Assembly (NCBI GenBank): GCA_002423495.1
Contig: DIWN01000082.1
Location: 346 to 17,679 of the forward strand
Origin: Anaerolineaceae bacterium UBA6105
Lineage (GTDB): Bacteria > Chloroflexota > Anaerolineae > Anaerolineales > Anaerolineaceae
Direction: 5' to 3'
DNA length: 17,334 nucleotides
Shown: in pieces, positions 1-7,016 of the stretch
Position numbering within the stretch: position 1 is the first letter of the stretch
Layout of the letters: each line of letters begins with the position of its first letter
The notes under the pieces: model-generated
The model's database searches: none
Told to the model about the DNA's origin: nothing
Seen by the model: only the letters and a program-made list of their open reading frames with translations
Made by a program: the position numbers and the translations under genes

Positions 1-284
1 GTTATCTTGAGAGTTATGAAGTTGTAGATGGAAAGAGCGATTCGCACAAAATTTTGCGCATGAAGCTCAAGTACATCGGTGAACGCCGCCAACGCCGCCC
101 GATTATTACGGGTTTGGAGCGCGTCAGCCATCCTGGCTGCCGTGTTTACACCTCCAAGAATGATATCCCCTGGGTGTTATCTGGTATTGGTATCGCGATT
201 TTATCAACCCCTAAGGGTATCATGACCGGCCAACGCGCTCGCAAGATCGGCGTCGGCGGCGAGATCCTCTGCAAGGTTTGGTAG
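1..284 (+). CDS. rpsH: 30S ribosomal protein S8 (C-terminal part; 5' end outside window)
   Basis: S8 is a primary 16S rRNA-binding protein of the small-subunit platform. The reading frame is open from position 3 and ends at the TAG at 282-284, leaving about 93 residues of a protein usually near 130. The C-terminal S8 signature is clear: a STPKGIMTGQRARK stretch followed by IGVGGEILCKVW ending in the terminal tryptophan. The gene is cut only by the window edge; nothing suggests a broken gene. Its stop codon lies inside the Shine-Dalgarno site of rplF, as expected for a tightly coupled spc operon. Confidence 0.96.
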   Translation, partial: YLESYEVVDGKSDSHKILRMKLKYIGERRQRRPIITGLERVSHPGCRVYTSKNDIPWVLSGIGIAILSTPKGIMTGQRARKIGVGGEILCKVW

Positions 285-295
285 GAGGAAGAGAA

Positions 296-844
296 ATGTC
301 GCGAATCGGAAAATTACCCATAACCCTGCCAAAGGGTGTGGAAGTGAAGATGGACGGAAACAAGGTTTCAGTCAAGGGACCCAACGGGGTTCTTGAAGAG
401 ACCTTCTCTCCTGAGATTACGATCAAGCTCGAAGACGGCGTTATCACAGTAGAGCGCCCCAACGACCAGCCACGGATCCGGGCTCTGCACGGAACCACCC
501 GCGCACTGATCAACAACATGGTTGTTGGCTGTGACAAAGGTTTTGAAATTGTGCTGGAATACAGCGGCGTTGGCTACCGGGCTGAATTAAAAGGTAAGGA
601 CCTGCTGTTGAACCTGGGTTTTTCACATCCTGTGGATTTCCCCGCCCCAGATGGCGTCACCTTTGATGTGGATGCAAAAGCCCGTGTGATCAGGATCAAA
701 GGGCGCGACCGCCAGCAGGTGGGGCAGGTGGCTGCGAATATCCGCAAGCTGCGTCCACCGGAACGCTATCATGGCACCGGCATCCGCTATCAGGGCGAAA
801 TTATTAAGCTCAAGGCTGGTAAAGCCGGGAAAACCGGTAAGTAG
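296..844 (+). CDS. rplF: 50S ribosomal protein L6
   Basis: L6 binds 23S rRNA near the sarcin-ricin loop and the factor-binding region. The 182-residue product has the usual length and two repeated alpha/beta halves. It opens MSRIGKLPITLP and carries the C-terminal signature PPERYHGTGIRYQGE before a lysine-rich tail. The ATG at 296 is chosen over an upstream in-frame TTG at 278 because AGGAGG at 283-288 lies 7 bases before it and L6 proteins begin MSRIGK. It follows rpsH by 11 bases and precedes rplR by 12. Confidence 0.97.
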   Translation: MSRIGKLPITLPKGVEVKMDGNKVSVKGPNGVLEETFSPEITIKLEDGVITVERPNDQPRIRALHGTTRALINNMVVGCDKGFEIVLEYSGVGYRAELKGKDLLLNLGFSHPVDFPAPDGVTFDVDAKARVIRIKGRDRQQVGQVAANIRKLRPPERYHGTGIRYQGEIIKLKAGKAGKTGK

Positions 845-856
845 AGGTAAATGACT

Positions 857-1222
857 ATGGCTAAAAAATCAAGAAACGCTGCTCGTTTACACCGTCACAC
901 TCGTGTGCGCAAGAAGATCTTTGGTACGCCAGAGCGCCCGCGCCTGAATGTTTTTCGCAGCATTAACGAGATTTATGCCCAGGTGATTGATGATCACAGC
1001 GGCACAACTCTGGTTTCTGCATCCAGCGTGGATGCGGCTTTGCGCGAAGTCGTTAAGGGCAAGAACAAATCCGAACAGGCATTGCTTGTTGGGGAAGCAC
1101 TTGCCAAGCGAGCCCTGGACAAAGGCATCAAAACCGTTGTCATGGATCGTGGTGGTTACATTTATACCGGTCGTCTGAAAGCTCTGGCCGAAGGTGCTCG
1201 CAAGGGCGGGCTGGAATTCTAA
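857..1222 (+). CDS. rplR: 50S ribosomal protein L18
   Basis: L18 binds 5S rRNA and helps dock it in the central protuberance. The product is 121 residues, normal for the family, with the basic N-terminus MAKKSRNAARLHRHTRVRKK and the conserved TPERPRLNVFRS segment. The C-terminus carries the usual YTGRLKALAEGARKGGLEF type ending. Two ATG codons are in frame (851 and 857). I prefer 857 because the GAGGT at 844-848 is 8 bases upstream of it but only 2 upstream of 851, and because MAKKSR is a typical L18 start. Confidence 0.95.
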   Translation: MAKKSRNAARLHRHTRVRKKIFGTPERPRLNVFRSINEIYAQVIDDHSGTTLVSASSVDAALREVVKGKNKSEQALLVGEALAKRALDKGIKTVVMDRGGYIYTGRLKALAEGARKGGLEF

Positions 1223-1234
1223 AACGAGGATACT

Positions 1235-1759
1235 ATGGAAGAATATCAAGGATTAGAGACTCAATACGACGAACGTGTAATTGACATTGCGCGGGTTGCC
1301 AAGGTTGTCAAAGGTGGCCGCCGCTTCTCGTTCCGCGTGACCGTTGTGGTCGGCGACAATAACGGGAATGTTGGGCTGGGCACTGGTAAGGCACTGGCAG
1401 TTCCGGATGCGATGCGCAAAGCTACCGAGCGTGCGTATAAGAATATGAAGAAAGTCAGCCTATTGGGCACTACCATTGCCCACGAGGTAACTGGCAGCCA
1501 AAGTGGCGCGAAAGTGCTGCTGAAGCCTGCTTCGGCTGGCACTGGCGTTATTGCGGCTGGTGGTGTGCGCGCGGTTTGTGAAGCTGCAGGGATCAAGGAC
1601 ATCCTTACAAAATCCCTGGGCTCTTCAAACATGCTCAACATCGTCCAGGCTACCTTCGATGCCTTATCCCAGCTCAAATCACCTGCTACGGTGGCTGCGG
1701 AACGCGGCAAAGACCTGCTGGATGTGACACCTTATTGGGACCGGAGGAAAAATGGCTAA
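1235..1759 (+). CDS. rpsE: 30S ribosomal protein S5
   Basis: S5 sits in the 30S body near the mRNA entry side and contributes to decoding accuracy. The 174-residue protein has the N-terminal double-stranded RNA-binding fold (about residues 13-78, including RVAKVVKGGRRFSF and GNVGLGTGKA). The C-terminal S5 fold follows, with KVLLKPASAGTGVIAAGGVRA (in part) and the conserved DILTKSLGSSN. The start ATG is preceded by GAGGA at 1226-1230. Its last 8 bases overlap the start of rpmD, suggesting translational coupling. Confidence 0.97.
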   Translation: MEEYQGLETQYDERVIDIARVAKVVKGGRRFSFRVTVVVGDNNGNVGLGTGKALAVPDAMRKATERAYKNMKKVSLLGTTIAHEVTGSQSGAKVLLKPASAGTGVIAAGGVRAVCEAAGIKDILTKSLGSSNMLNIVQATFDALSQLKSPATVAAERGKDLLDVTPYWDRRKNG

Positions 1760-1958
1760 GAAACAGTCAAAGATTCTGCGAGTCAAATTGGTGAAAAGTG
1801 GCATTGGCTACAGCGTACGCACCAAGCGAACACTCAAAGCGCTAGGCTTCCACAATCTCAACCAGGTGGTTGAGCACGAGGATAATGATGCTCTGCGCGG
1901 TATGCTGACAAAGGTCTCGCATTTAATTGAGATCCTGCCAGACACTGAGGAGAAGTAA
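1752..1958 (+). CDS. rpmD: 50S ribosomal protein L30
   Basis: L30 is a small 23S rRNA-binding protein. The 68-residue product matches the family: an ILRVKLVKSGIGYSVRTKRTL core followed by LGF and NQVVEHEDNDALRGMLTKV. This is the bacterial short form with a slight charged C-terminal extension (PDTEEK). The start lies inside the end of rpsE, with GGAGG a few bases upstream, so it is likely translated by coupled reinitiation. rplO starts 2 bases after its stop. Confidence 0.95.
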   Translation: MAKKQSKILRVKLVKSGIGYSVRTKRTLKALGFHNLNQVVEHEDNDALRGMLTKVSHLIEILPDTEEK

Positions 1959-1960
1959 AC

Positions 1961-2419
1961 ATGCAATTACATGATCTCAAACCGAACGAAGGCGCAAAGA
2001 AAACGCGCAAGCGTGTGGGTCGGGGCACTGGAAGCGGCGCAGGTAAGACTGCTGGCCGCGGTACCAAAGGCCAGAACGCGCGCAGTGGCGGCGGCGTGCG
2101 CCAGTATCACCAGGGCGGTAACCTGCCCTTCTTCCGCAAGCTGCCATTCCTGCGTGGTGAGGGTTTTACCCCACGCAATCGCGTACGCTACGCGGAAGTA
2201 AACCTGGACTCACTGCAGGGCTTCAAGGCTGGTGACGAAATCAACCCTGAGAGCCTCAAGGCAGCAGGACTGTTGAAGGGCAAAGATTTGCCTGTAAAAA
2301 TCCTGGGTCGTGGTGATATCAACGTTGCCCTAAAATTCAAAGCTCACAAGGTGACTGAAGGCGCTCGTCAGAAGATTGAAAAAGCTGGCGGGACTATCGA
2401 GACATTGGCACTTTCGTAG
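1961..2419 (+). CDS. rplO: 50S ribosomal protein L15
   Basis: L15 is a late-assembly 23S rRNA-binding protein with a long, disordered, basic glycine-rich N-terminus. The 152-residue product shows this layout: MQLHDLKPNEGAKKTRKRVG, then GRGTGSGAGKTAGRGTKGQ and GGVRQYHQGGNLPFFRKLP, ahead of the globular C-terminal domain. GAGGAG at 1947-1952, inside the end of rpmD, is 8 bases from the ATG. secY follows after 17 bases, the usual spc-operon order. Confidence 0.97.
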   Translation: MQLHDLKPNEGAKKTRKRVGRGTGSGAGKTAGRGTKGQNARSGGGVRQYHQGGNLPFFRKLPFLRGEGFTPRNRVRYAEVNLDSLQGFKAGDEINPESLKAAGLLKGKDLPVKILGRGDINVALKFKAHKVTEGARQKIEKAGGTIETLALS

Positions 2420-2436
2420 CTAAGAGGAGATGAGTG

Positions 2437-3768
2437 ATGAAACGATCATCCTGGCGTTACCTGTGGAAATCTGAGGATATCCGCAACAAGCTGTTGATTT
2501 CGCTGTTGCTGCTGGCAATTTTCCGTCTGGCAGCTAACATTCCAGTTCCGGGCATCAACCGGGCTGCTGTTGCGGCGTTGTCGCAGCAGACTGGAGCTGG
2601 CGGTAACCTGGTGAACTTGCTTGATCTGCTCTCTGGTGGAGCGGTATCCAGATTCTCTGTGCTTGCCATGGGTGTTTACCCGTATATCACTGCCCAAATT
2701 ATCCTGCAATTGCTCACGCCGGTTATTCCTGCGTTGGAGCAAAAAATGAAGGATGATCCCCGCGAAGGTCGTATCTGGATGGAAAAATGGACTGTTATCC
2801 TGACCATTCCGATGGCGCTCCTTTCAGCGTTTGGGCAAATTAATATCTTTAACTCTATGTTAGGCGGCAGTACGGTCATTGAACAATGGGGCTTTTCAGG
2901 AGCTCAGTTGTTGCCGACCCTCACTGCTATCATCAGTATGGTTGCAGGTACCATGTTTGGCATCTGGATTGGTCAGTTGATTTCTGAATACGGCTTACGT
3001 AATCAGGGCTTGTCGCTGATCATCTTCGCGGGTATCGTCTCGCGCTTCCCGGTCACCTTCGCCCAAATGTTCAATGGGAAAGAACCCTGGTGGGTATTTG
3101 CGGTGGTGCTGACTGTGTTTGTGTTGACGATTTTGGCAATAGTGTTTGTCCAGGGCGGACGCCGGAACATACCGGTGCTGTTCCCGGGACGGCGCATTGG
3201 CAACCGCATGTCTATGCCGGTACGCAGTCAATTACCATTGATGGTCAATATGGCCGGCATGATTCCGATCATTTTTGCCCAATCATTCCTGACTTTCCCG
3301 GCGATTCTGTCTTCATTCTTTATCAATTCCCAGACCAAATGGGTCAATAGTGCCTCAAACTGGGTCTATCTGGCATTTGGTGGAGAAAACTGGTGGTATC
3401 CAATCATGTTCTTCCTGCTGGTTGTTGCGTTTGCGTACTTCTACACGGATGTACTCTTCGCGCAGCAAAACTATGGTGAGAACCTGAAAAAGCAGGGTGC
3501 CCAGATCCCGGGTGTGGTCCGTGGTAAACCCACGCAGGATTATCTGACCCGTGTTCAGCGGCGCATCACGTTGCCTGGCGCGTTATTCCTGGGCTTGGTG
3601 GCAGTTTTGCCATACATCATGGGATATTTCCTGCCAGTAGGCAGCGCGGGCGTGCAATTAATGCAGGCTTCGGGTCTGTTGATTGTGGTTGGCACCATTC
3701 GCGAGACGGTTGAGTTGATCGAGACCGAATTGCGCATGCACGGCTACGACGATCGATTGATCAACTAA
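2437..3768 (+). CDS. secY: Preprotein translocase subunit SecY
   Basis: SecY is the channel of the Sec translocon in the cytoplasmic membrane; with SecE and SecG it passes unfolded proteins outward and inserts membrane proteins. The 443-residue product has the family length and ten predicted membrane segments (first about 18-38, last about 405-422). It has the MGVYPYITAQIILQLL segment near 78-93, the basic fifth cytoplasmic loop GGRRNIPVLFPGRR (240-253), NMAGMIP (271-277) and the sixth cytoplasmic loop GVVRGKPTQDYL (359-370) that contacts the ribosome and SecA. The start ATG at 2437 is preferred to GTG at 2434 because AGGAG at 2425-2429 is then 7 bases away. Confidence 0.97.
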   Translation: MKRSSWRYLWKSEDIRNKLLISLLLLAIFRLAANIPVPGINRAAVAALSQQTGAGGNLVNLLDLLSGGAVSRFSVLAMGVYPYITAQIILQLLTPVIPALEQKMKDDPREGRIWMEKWTVILTIPMALLSAFGQINIFNSMLGGSTVIEQWGFSGAQLLPTLTAIISMVAGTMFGIWIGQLISEYGLRNQGLSLIIFAGIVSRFPVTFAQMFNGKEPWWVFAVVLTVFVLTILAIVFVQGGRRNIPVLFPGRRIGNRMSMPVRSQLPLMVNMAGMIPIIFAQSFLTFPAILSSFFINSQTKWVNSASNWVYLAFGGENWWYPIMFFLLVVAFAYFYTDVLFAQQNYGENLKKQGAQIPGVVRGKPTQDYLTRVQRRITLPGALFLGLVAVLPYIMGYFLPVGSAGVQLMQASGLLIVVGTIRETVELIETELRMHGYDDRLIN

Positions 3769-3784
3769 GCTGGAGAGTTACAAG

Positions 3785-4438
3785 ATGAACGAGAAAGCGA
3801 CTTACATTGTCATGCTGGGTCCTCCGGGAGCCGGCAAAGGCACTCAGGCCAAGATCCTGGCAGTTAAGCTGGGTCTGGTGCATGTTTCCACTGGAGATCT
3901 CTTCCGGGAGAATCTGAGCCAGGAAACCGAACTGGGTAAGTTGGCTTCAAGTTACATGTCCAAAGGCGAGCTGGTGCCAGATGGTGTGACTATCGAAATG
4001 GTAAGAGAACGCCTTTTAAGACCTGATTGTGCAAAAGGGGCTGTAATGGATGGCTTCCCACGCACTCCGGCACAGGCTGAAGCGTTTGAAACGCTGTTGT
4101 CTGAGATTGGTGGAAAGGTGGATTACGTACCTTTCATCAGCGTGCCGAATGAAGTGCTGGTTGAGCGCCTGAGCGGTCGGTGGATGAGCCACGCGGGGCG
4201 TGTTTATCATGCGCTCTACAATCCCCCCAAGGTAAAATGGGTGGATGATGTAGATGGCACCGCGCTGTATCAACGGGATGATGATAAGCCCGAGACGGTC
4301 TTGCACCGCATCAATGTGTACTACGACCAGACCTCCCCTCTGATTGATTATTATCGTCAGGCAGGGACGCTGATCGAGGTAGATGGCACACAGGAAATAG
4401 AGCAAGTCACAGAAGATTTGCTGAAAGCTGTGGCTTAA
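3785..4438 (+). CDS. adk: Adenylate kinase
   Basis: Adenylate kinase interconverts ATP + AMP and 2 ADP in the cytoplasm. The 217-residue product has the P-loop GPPGAGKGT at 12-20, STGDLFRE near 35-42 for AMP binding, DGFPRT at 89-94 and a long LID domain (about 127-166) ending in the conserved QRDDDKPETVLHR. The LID has no zinc-binding cysteines, so this is the long, non-zinc type. It sits between secY and map, a classical arrangement in spc operons of Gram-positive bacteria and Chloroflexota. GGAGAG lies 7 bases before the ATG, and the stop shares one base with the map start. Confidence 0.97.
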   Translation: MNEKATYIVMLGPPGAGKGTQAKILAVKLGLVHVSTGDLFRENLSQETELGKLASSYMSKGELVPDGVTIEMVRERLLRPDCAKGAVMDGFPRTPAQAEAFETLLSEIGGKVDYVPFISVPNEVLVERLSGRWMSHAGRVYHALYNPPKVKWVDDVDGTALYQRDDDKPETVLHRINVYYDQTSPLIDYYRQAGTLIEVDGTQEIEQVTEDLLKAVA

Positions 4439-5211
4439 TGTTCGAGAACAGAATCAATCTCAAATCAGGCGCGGAAATTGCCCTGATGCGGGAAGCTGGT
4501 CGTTTGAATGCCCAGACCCTTGAAGCGGTCAAGGCAGAAATCAGACCAGGTGTGACTACAGGTGAACTGAATGAGGTCGCGGAGAGTTTTCAGCGGGCTC
4601 ACGGAGTTTACTCGCCCTTTAAGAATTATGATCCTGGAAACGGGGTGCCCTTCCCGGGGAGCATTTGCACCAGCATTAATGAAGAAATGGTGCATGGCAT
4701 TCCCGGCAATCGCAAGCTCAAAGAAGGCGACATCATTTCAGTCGATTGCGGTACGGTTTATGAAGGTTTCATTGGCGACTCGGCTTTTTCGGTCGGTGTC
4801 GGTGAGATTTCAGCCGAAGCTCAACGATTGATCGATGTGACCAAAGAAGCGCTGGAAATTGCCACGTCATTGATGGTGCCGGGCAATCGCAGCGGTGATG
4901 TCGGCTCAGCGATTGAAGCCCACGTGGAAAGCCACGGCTTTTTCAGCACCCACACCTACACCGGTCATGGTGTTGGGCGTGAGATGCATGAAAGCCCTCA
5001 GTTAACCAACTACGGCGAGCCAGGGCAGGGTTTTTTGCTGCGCGAAGGCATGACGATCGCGATCGAACCAATGGTGCTGATTGGAACCCGGCGCACGAAG
5101 ACTCTGCGCAATCAGTGGACTGTTGTTTCAGTAAATAGGATGCTGACGGCGCACCAGGAAAATACGATAGCAATAACCAAGGAAGGCCCACTGGTTCTAA
5201 CCAGTTTATAG
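4438..5211 (+). CDS. map: Type I methionine aminopeptidase
   Basis: Removes the initiator methionine from new proteins; a dinuclear metalloprotease of the cytoplasm. The 257-residue product has all expected metal ligands: D103 (VDCG), D114 (IGDSAF), H177 (TGHGVG), E210 (IEPM) and E241 (HQENT). It also has the substrate-contacting histidine H86 in EMVHGIP. It lacks the N-terminal zinc-finger or SH3-binding extension seen in some type I enzymes. The start codon overlaps the adk stop by one base (TAATG), so translation is probably coupled. A promoter for the next gene lies just past the stop. Confidence 0.97.
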   Translation: MFENRINLKSGAEIALMREAGRLNAQTLEAVKAEIRPGVTTGELNEVAESFQRAHGVYSPFKNYDPGNGVPFPGSICTSINEEMVHGIPGNRKLKEGDIISVDCGTVYEGFIGDSAFSVGVGEISAEAQRLIDVTKEALEIATSLMVPGNRSGDVGSAIEAHVESHGFFSTHTYTGHGVGREMHESPQLTNYGEPGQGFLLREGMTIAIEPMVLIGTRRTKTLRNQWTVVSVNRMLTAHQENTIAITKEGPLVLTSL

Positions 5212-5218
5212 CCAAACC

Positions 5219-5247
5219 TTGCCAATATTGACCGATAAAGATATAAT
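5219..5247 (+). promoter_or_regulatory. Predicted sigma70-type promoter before rpmJ
   Basis: A -35 box TTGCCA (5219-5224) and a perfect -10 box TATAAT (5242-5247) are separated by exactly 17 bases in the map-rpmJ gap. Transcription would start near 5254, about 29 bases before the rpmJ start codon. This is the best promoter match in the ribosomal cluster and suggests that rpmJ onward can be transcribed independently of the spc half. It is predicted from sequence only. Confidence 0.65.
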
Positions 5248-5282
5248 AGTTGTTTTGCGGATAGAAGAAGGAGTAAGGACTG

Positions 5283-5396
5283 ATGAAAGTATCAGCATCG
5301 ATAAAGAAACGCTGTAACCAGTGCAAGATCGTTAAAAGAAACGGTCGGCTTTATGTTATTTGTACCAATACCCGCCACAAGCAGCGACAAGGATAA
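5283..5396 (+). CDS. rpmJ: 50S ribosomal protein L36 (zinc-ribbon type)
   Basis: A 37-codon gene starting at ATG 5283, with AAGGAG at 5268-5273 nine bases upstream. The product begins MKVSASIKKRCNQCKIVKRN and ends RHKQRQG, a typical L36. The zinc-ribbon ligands C11, C14, C27 and H32 are all present, so this is the zinc-binding form. L36 binds 23S rRNA near the base of the L7/L12 stalk. Its stop codon is part of the rpsM ribosome-binding region. Its place between map and rpsM is standard except that infA is missing from the gap. Confidence 0.95.
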   Translation: MKVSASIKKRCNQCKIVKRNGRLYVICTNTRHKQRQG

Positions 5397-5407
5397 GGAA
5401 TCAAAAT

Positions 5408-5797
5408 ATGGCTCGTATAGAAGGTGTTGACCTCCCGCGCAATAAGCGCATTCAGATCGGTTTACGATATATCTACGGTATCGGACCAAGGACTGCGGAT
5501 GCAATTCTGGCAGCCACTGGCGTCGATCCTGATATCCGGGTAAAAGATTTACCTGAAGCCGAAGTGTCAAAACTCCGTGATTTCATCGGACAGAACGTCA
5601 AGGTCGAAGGTGACCTGCGTCGGGAAGTTCAGATGAATGTCAAGCGTTTGGTTGAGATTGGCTGCTATCGTGGCTTACGTCACCGCCGGAATCTACCCGT
5701 GCGCGGTCAGAATACCCGCACAAACGCACGCACACGCAAGGGTCCCAAGCGCACAGTCGCTGGTCGTGGACGCCGCCGTGGAGCGACCAAGAAATAG
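5408..5797 (+). CDS. rpsM: 30S ribosomal protein S13
   Basis: S13 lies in the head of the 30S subunit and makes bridges to the 50S subunit and contacts to P-site tRNA through its basic tail. The 129-residue product begins MARIEGVDLPRNKRIQIGLR and has the helix-hairpin-helix stretch IYGIGPRTADAIL. It carries the conserved GCYRGLRHRRNLPVRGQNTR and a very basic C-terminus ending RRGATKK. The ATG at 5408 is chosen over further upstream in-frame codons because AAGGA (5395-5399) sits 8 bases before it and MARI is the usual N-terminus. Confidence 0.96.
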   Translation: MARIEGVDLPRNKRIQIGLRYIYGIGPRTADAILAATGVDPDIRVKDLPEAEVSKLRDFIGQNVKVEGDLRREVQMNVKRLVEIGCYRGLRHRRNLPVRGQNTRTNARTRKGPKRTVAGRGRRRGATKK

Positions 5798-5809
5798 TAA
5801 TGAACTGAC

Positions 5810-5865
5810 CAGCAAGCTTGGGATGGGGTTCCCTTTCTCCCCAGCGGCAACCTGAAGCTCTGCTG
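5810..5865 (+). promoter_or_regulatory. Possible structured leader before rpsK
   Basis: The 102-base rpsM-rpsK gap is the longest inside the cluster. CAGC (5810-5813) can pair with GCTG (5862-5865), and AGCTT (5815-5819) with AAGCT (5855-5859), across small bulges. Inside, GGGG (5825-5828) can pair with CCCC (5839-5842). No U-run follows, so it does not look like a terminator. A control element for rpsK is possible but is inference. Confidence 0.3.
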
Positions 5866-5899
5866 TGACAGACATGTAAAGATTTAGTGAGGAAGAATT

Positions 5900-6304
5900 A
5901 TGGCTAAACAAGCACGTAAAGCGCGGCGAACGACTACTTCGCGTAAGGTCAAACGCCAGATTTCGACAGGACAAGTGCACGTCTATGCGTCCTTCAATAA
6001 CACCATCGTGACCATCACGGATTTGCAAGGCAATACAATTTGCTGGGGCAGTTCCGGGTCAGCCGGTTTTAAAGGATCGCGCAAAAGCACCCCATTTGCT
6101 GCAAGACTTGCAGCCGAACAAACCGTGAAGACAGCCCAGCAGATGGGTCTTCAGGAAGTAGAAATGTTCGTCAAGGGCCCTGGTCCTGGTCGGGAAGCTG
6201 CTATTCGTGCAGTCCAGTCATTGGGTATTCGTGTGCGCATGATCACAGATCTGACGCCCGTAGCCCATAACGGCTGCCGACCTCCCAAGAAACGCCGCGT
6301 GTAG
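5900..6304 (+). CDS. rpsK: 30S ribosomal protein S11
   Basis: S11 forms part of the 30S platform near the E site and the 3' end of 16S rRNA. The 134-residue product carries the family core GQVHVYASFNNTIVTITD, the invariant GSSGSAGFKGSRKSTPFAA stretch and MFVKGPGPGREAAIRA. The highly conserved C-terminus HNGCRPPKKRRV is also present. GAGGAAG at 5889-5895 precedes the ATG. A possible hairpin lies in its leader. rpsD follows after 22 bases. Confidence 0.97.
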   Translation: MAKQARKARRTTTSRKVKRQISTGQVHVYASFNNTIVTITDLQGNTICWGSSGSAGFKGSRKSTPFAARLAAEQTVKTAQQMGLQEVEMFVKGPGPGREAAIRAVQSLGIRVRMITDLTPVAHNGCRPPKKRRV

Positions 6305-6326
6305 TTAAGAAAAGGAAATTATTAAG

Positions 6327-6965
6327 ATGGCAAGATATACAGAAGCAGTTTGTCGTTTATGCCGCCGGGAAGGCGAGAAGTTGTTCCTCAAGGGAGAGCG
6401 TTGCTATACTCCTAAATGCTCTTTTGAGAAACGCAGCTATGCCCCTGGTATGCATGGAAAAATGAACGCAGGTCGCCCTGCGCGTCAGTCTGACTATGGC
6501 AAGCAGTTGCGCGCCAAGCAGAAGGTTCGCCGGGTATACGGTATTTACGAACGCCAGTTCCGCCGCTTTTACGGTCAGGCTTTACGCATGCGCGGTCAGA
6601 CTGGTGCTAACCTGTTGACCATCCTGGAAACCAGGCTGGACAACGTAGTCTATCGACTTGGTTTTGCAGCCAGCCGTGCGCAGGCACGTATCATGGTGGC
6701 TCATGGTCACTTTTTGGTGAACGGTCAGCGCGCTGACGTCCATTCTATCGGTGTCAAAGTCGATGATGTCATCACCGTGAAAGAGAAGTCCAGGGAAAAC
6801 GTCTTCTTCAAGAACTTACGTGAAGAAGCCGAAGGTCGCACTGTGCCAACATGGTTGGCTCGCGACTTGACCAATCTCACAGGTCGGATGCTGCGCAACC
6901 CCGAACGTTCAGAAATTGATGGCAATCTCAGCGAGCAATTGGTTGTTGAGTATTACTCACGCTAA
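6327..6965 (+). CDS. rpsD: 30S ribosomal protein S4 (zinc-binding form)
   Basis: S4 starts assembly of the 30S body by binding the 16S 5' domain. In several bacteria it also represses its own operon and acts in rRNA antitermination. The 212-residue product has the N-terminal zinc motif C9, C12, C26, C31 (CRLC ... CYTPKC), so this is the cysteine-containing form. It also has the S4 RNA-binding domain (about 104-168, RLDNVVYRLGFAASRAQARI) and the C-terminal NPERSEIDGNLSEQLVVEYYSR (in part). AAAGGA lies 10 bases before the ATG. The next gene, rpoA, is separated by a gap able to form a hairpin. Confidence 0.97.
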   Translation: MARYTEAVCRLCRREGEKLFLKGERCYTPKCSFEKRSYAPGMHGKMNAGRPARQSDYGKQLRAKQKVRRVYGIYERQFRRFYGQALRMRGQTGANLLTILETRLDNVVYRLGFAASRAQARIMVAHGHFLVNGQRADVHSIGVKVDDVITVKEKSRENVFFKNLREEAEGRTVPTWLARDLTNLTGRMLRNPERSEIDGNLSEQLVVEYYSR

Positions 6966-6973
6966 TTCGAGAA

Positions 6974-7008
6974 CTAGTTCAGTCTTACTTAATCGTTAGA
7001 CTGGTTAG
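6974..7008 (+). promoter_or_regulatory. Inverted repeat in the rpsD-rpoA gap
   Basis: CAGTCT (6980-6985) pairs with AGACTG (6998-7003) around a 12-base loop. The stem can be lengthened outward by CTAG (6974-6977) against TTAG (7005-7008) with wobble pairs and one bulge. The extended form would bury the first bases of the AGGGG (7006-7010) before the rpoA start. GAACTAGTTC (6971-6980) is also a perfect 10-base palindrome. A role in tuning rpoA translation is inference. Confidence 0.3.
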
Positions 7009-7016
7009 GGGCAACC

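Noticed and set aside
1..284. rpsH as a broken gene
   Set aside because: The frame is open to the window edge and the sequence is intact, so it is cut only by the window.
278..295. Earlier TTG start for rplF
   Set aside because: The TTG lies inside the rpsH end and before the Shine-Dalgarno site; ATG 296 fits spacing and the conserved L6 N-terminus.
5229..5247. TTGACC (5228-5233) as the -35 box of the rpmJ promoter
   Set aside because: It is only 8 bases from TATAAT; TTGCCA at 5219 has the correct 17-base spacing.
5798..5899. The rpsM-rpsK gap as a rho-independent terminator
   Set aside because: No run of T follows the possible stems, and the downstream genes lack another clear promoter.
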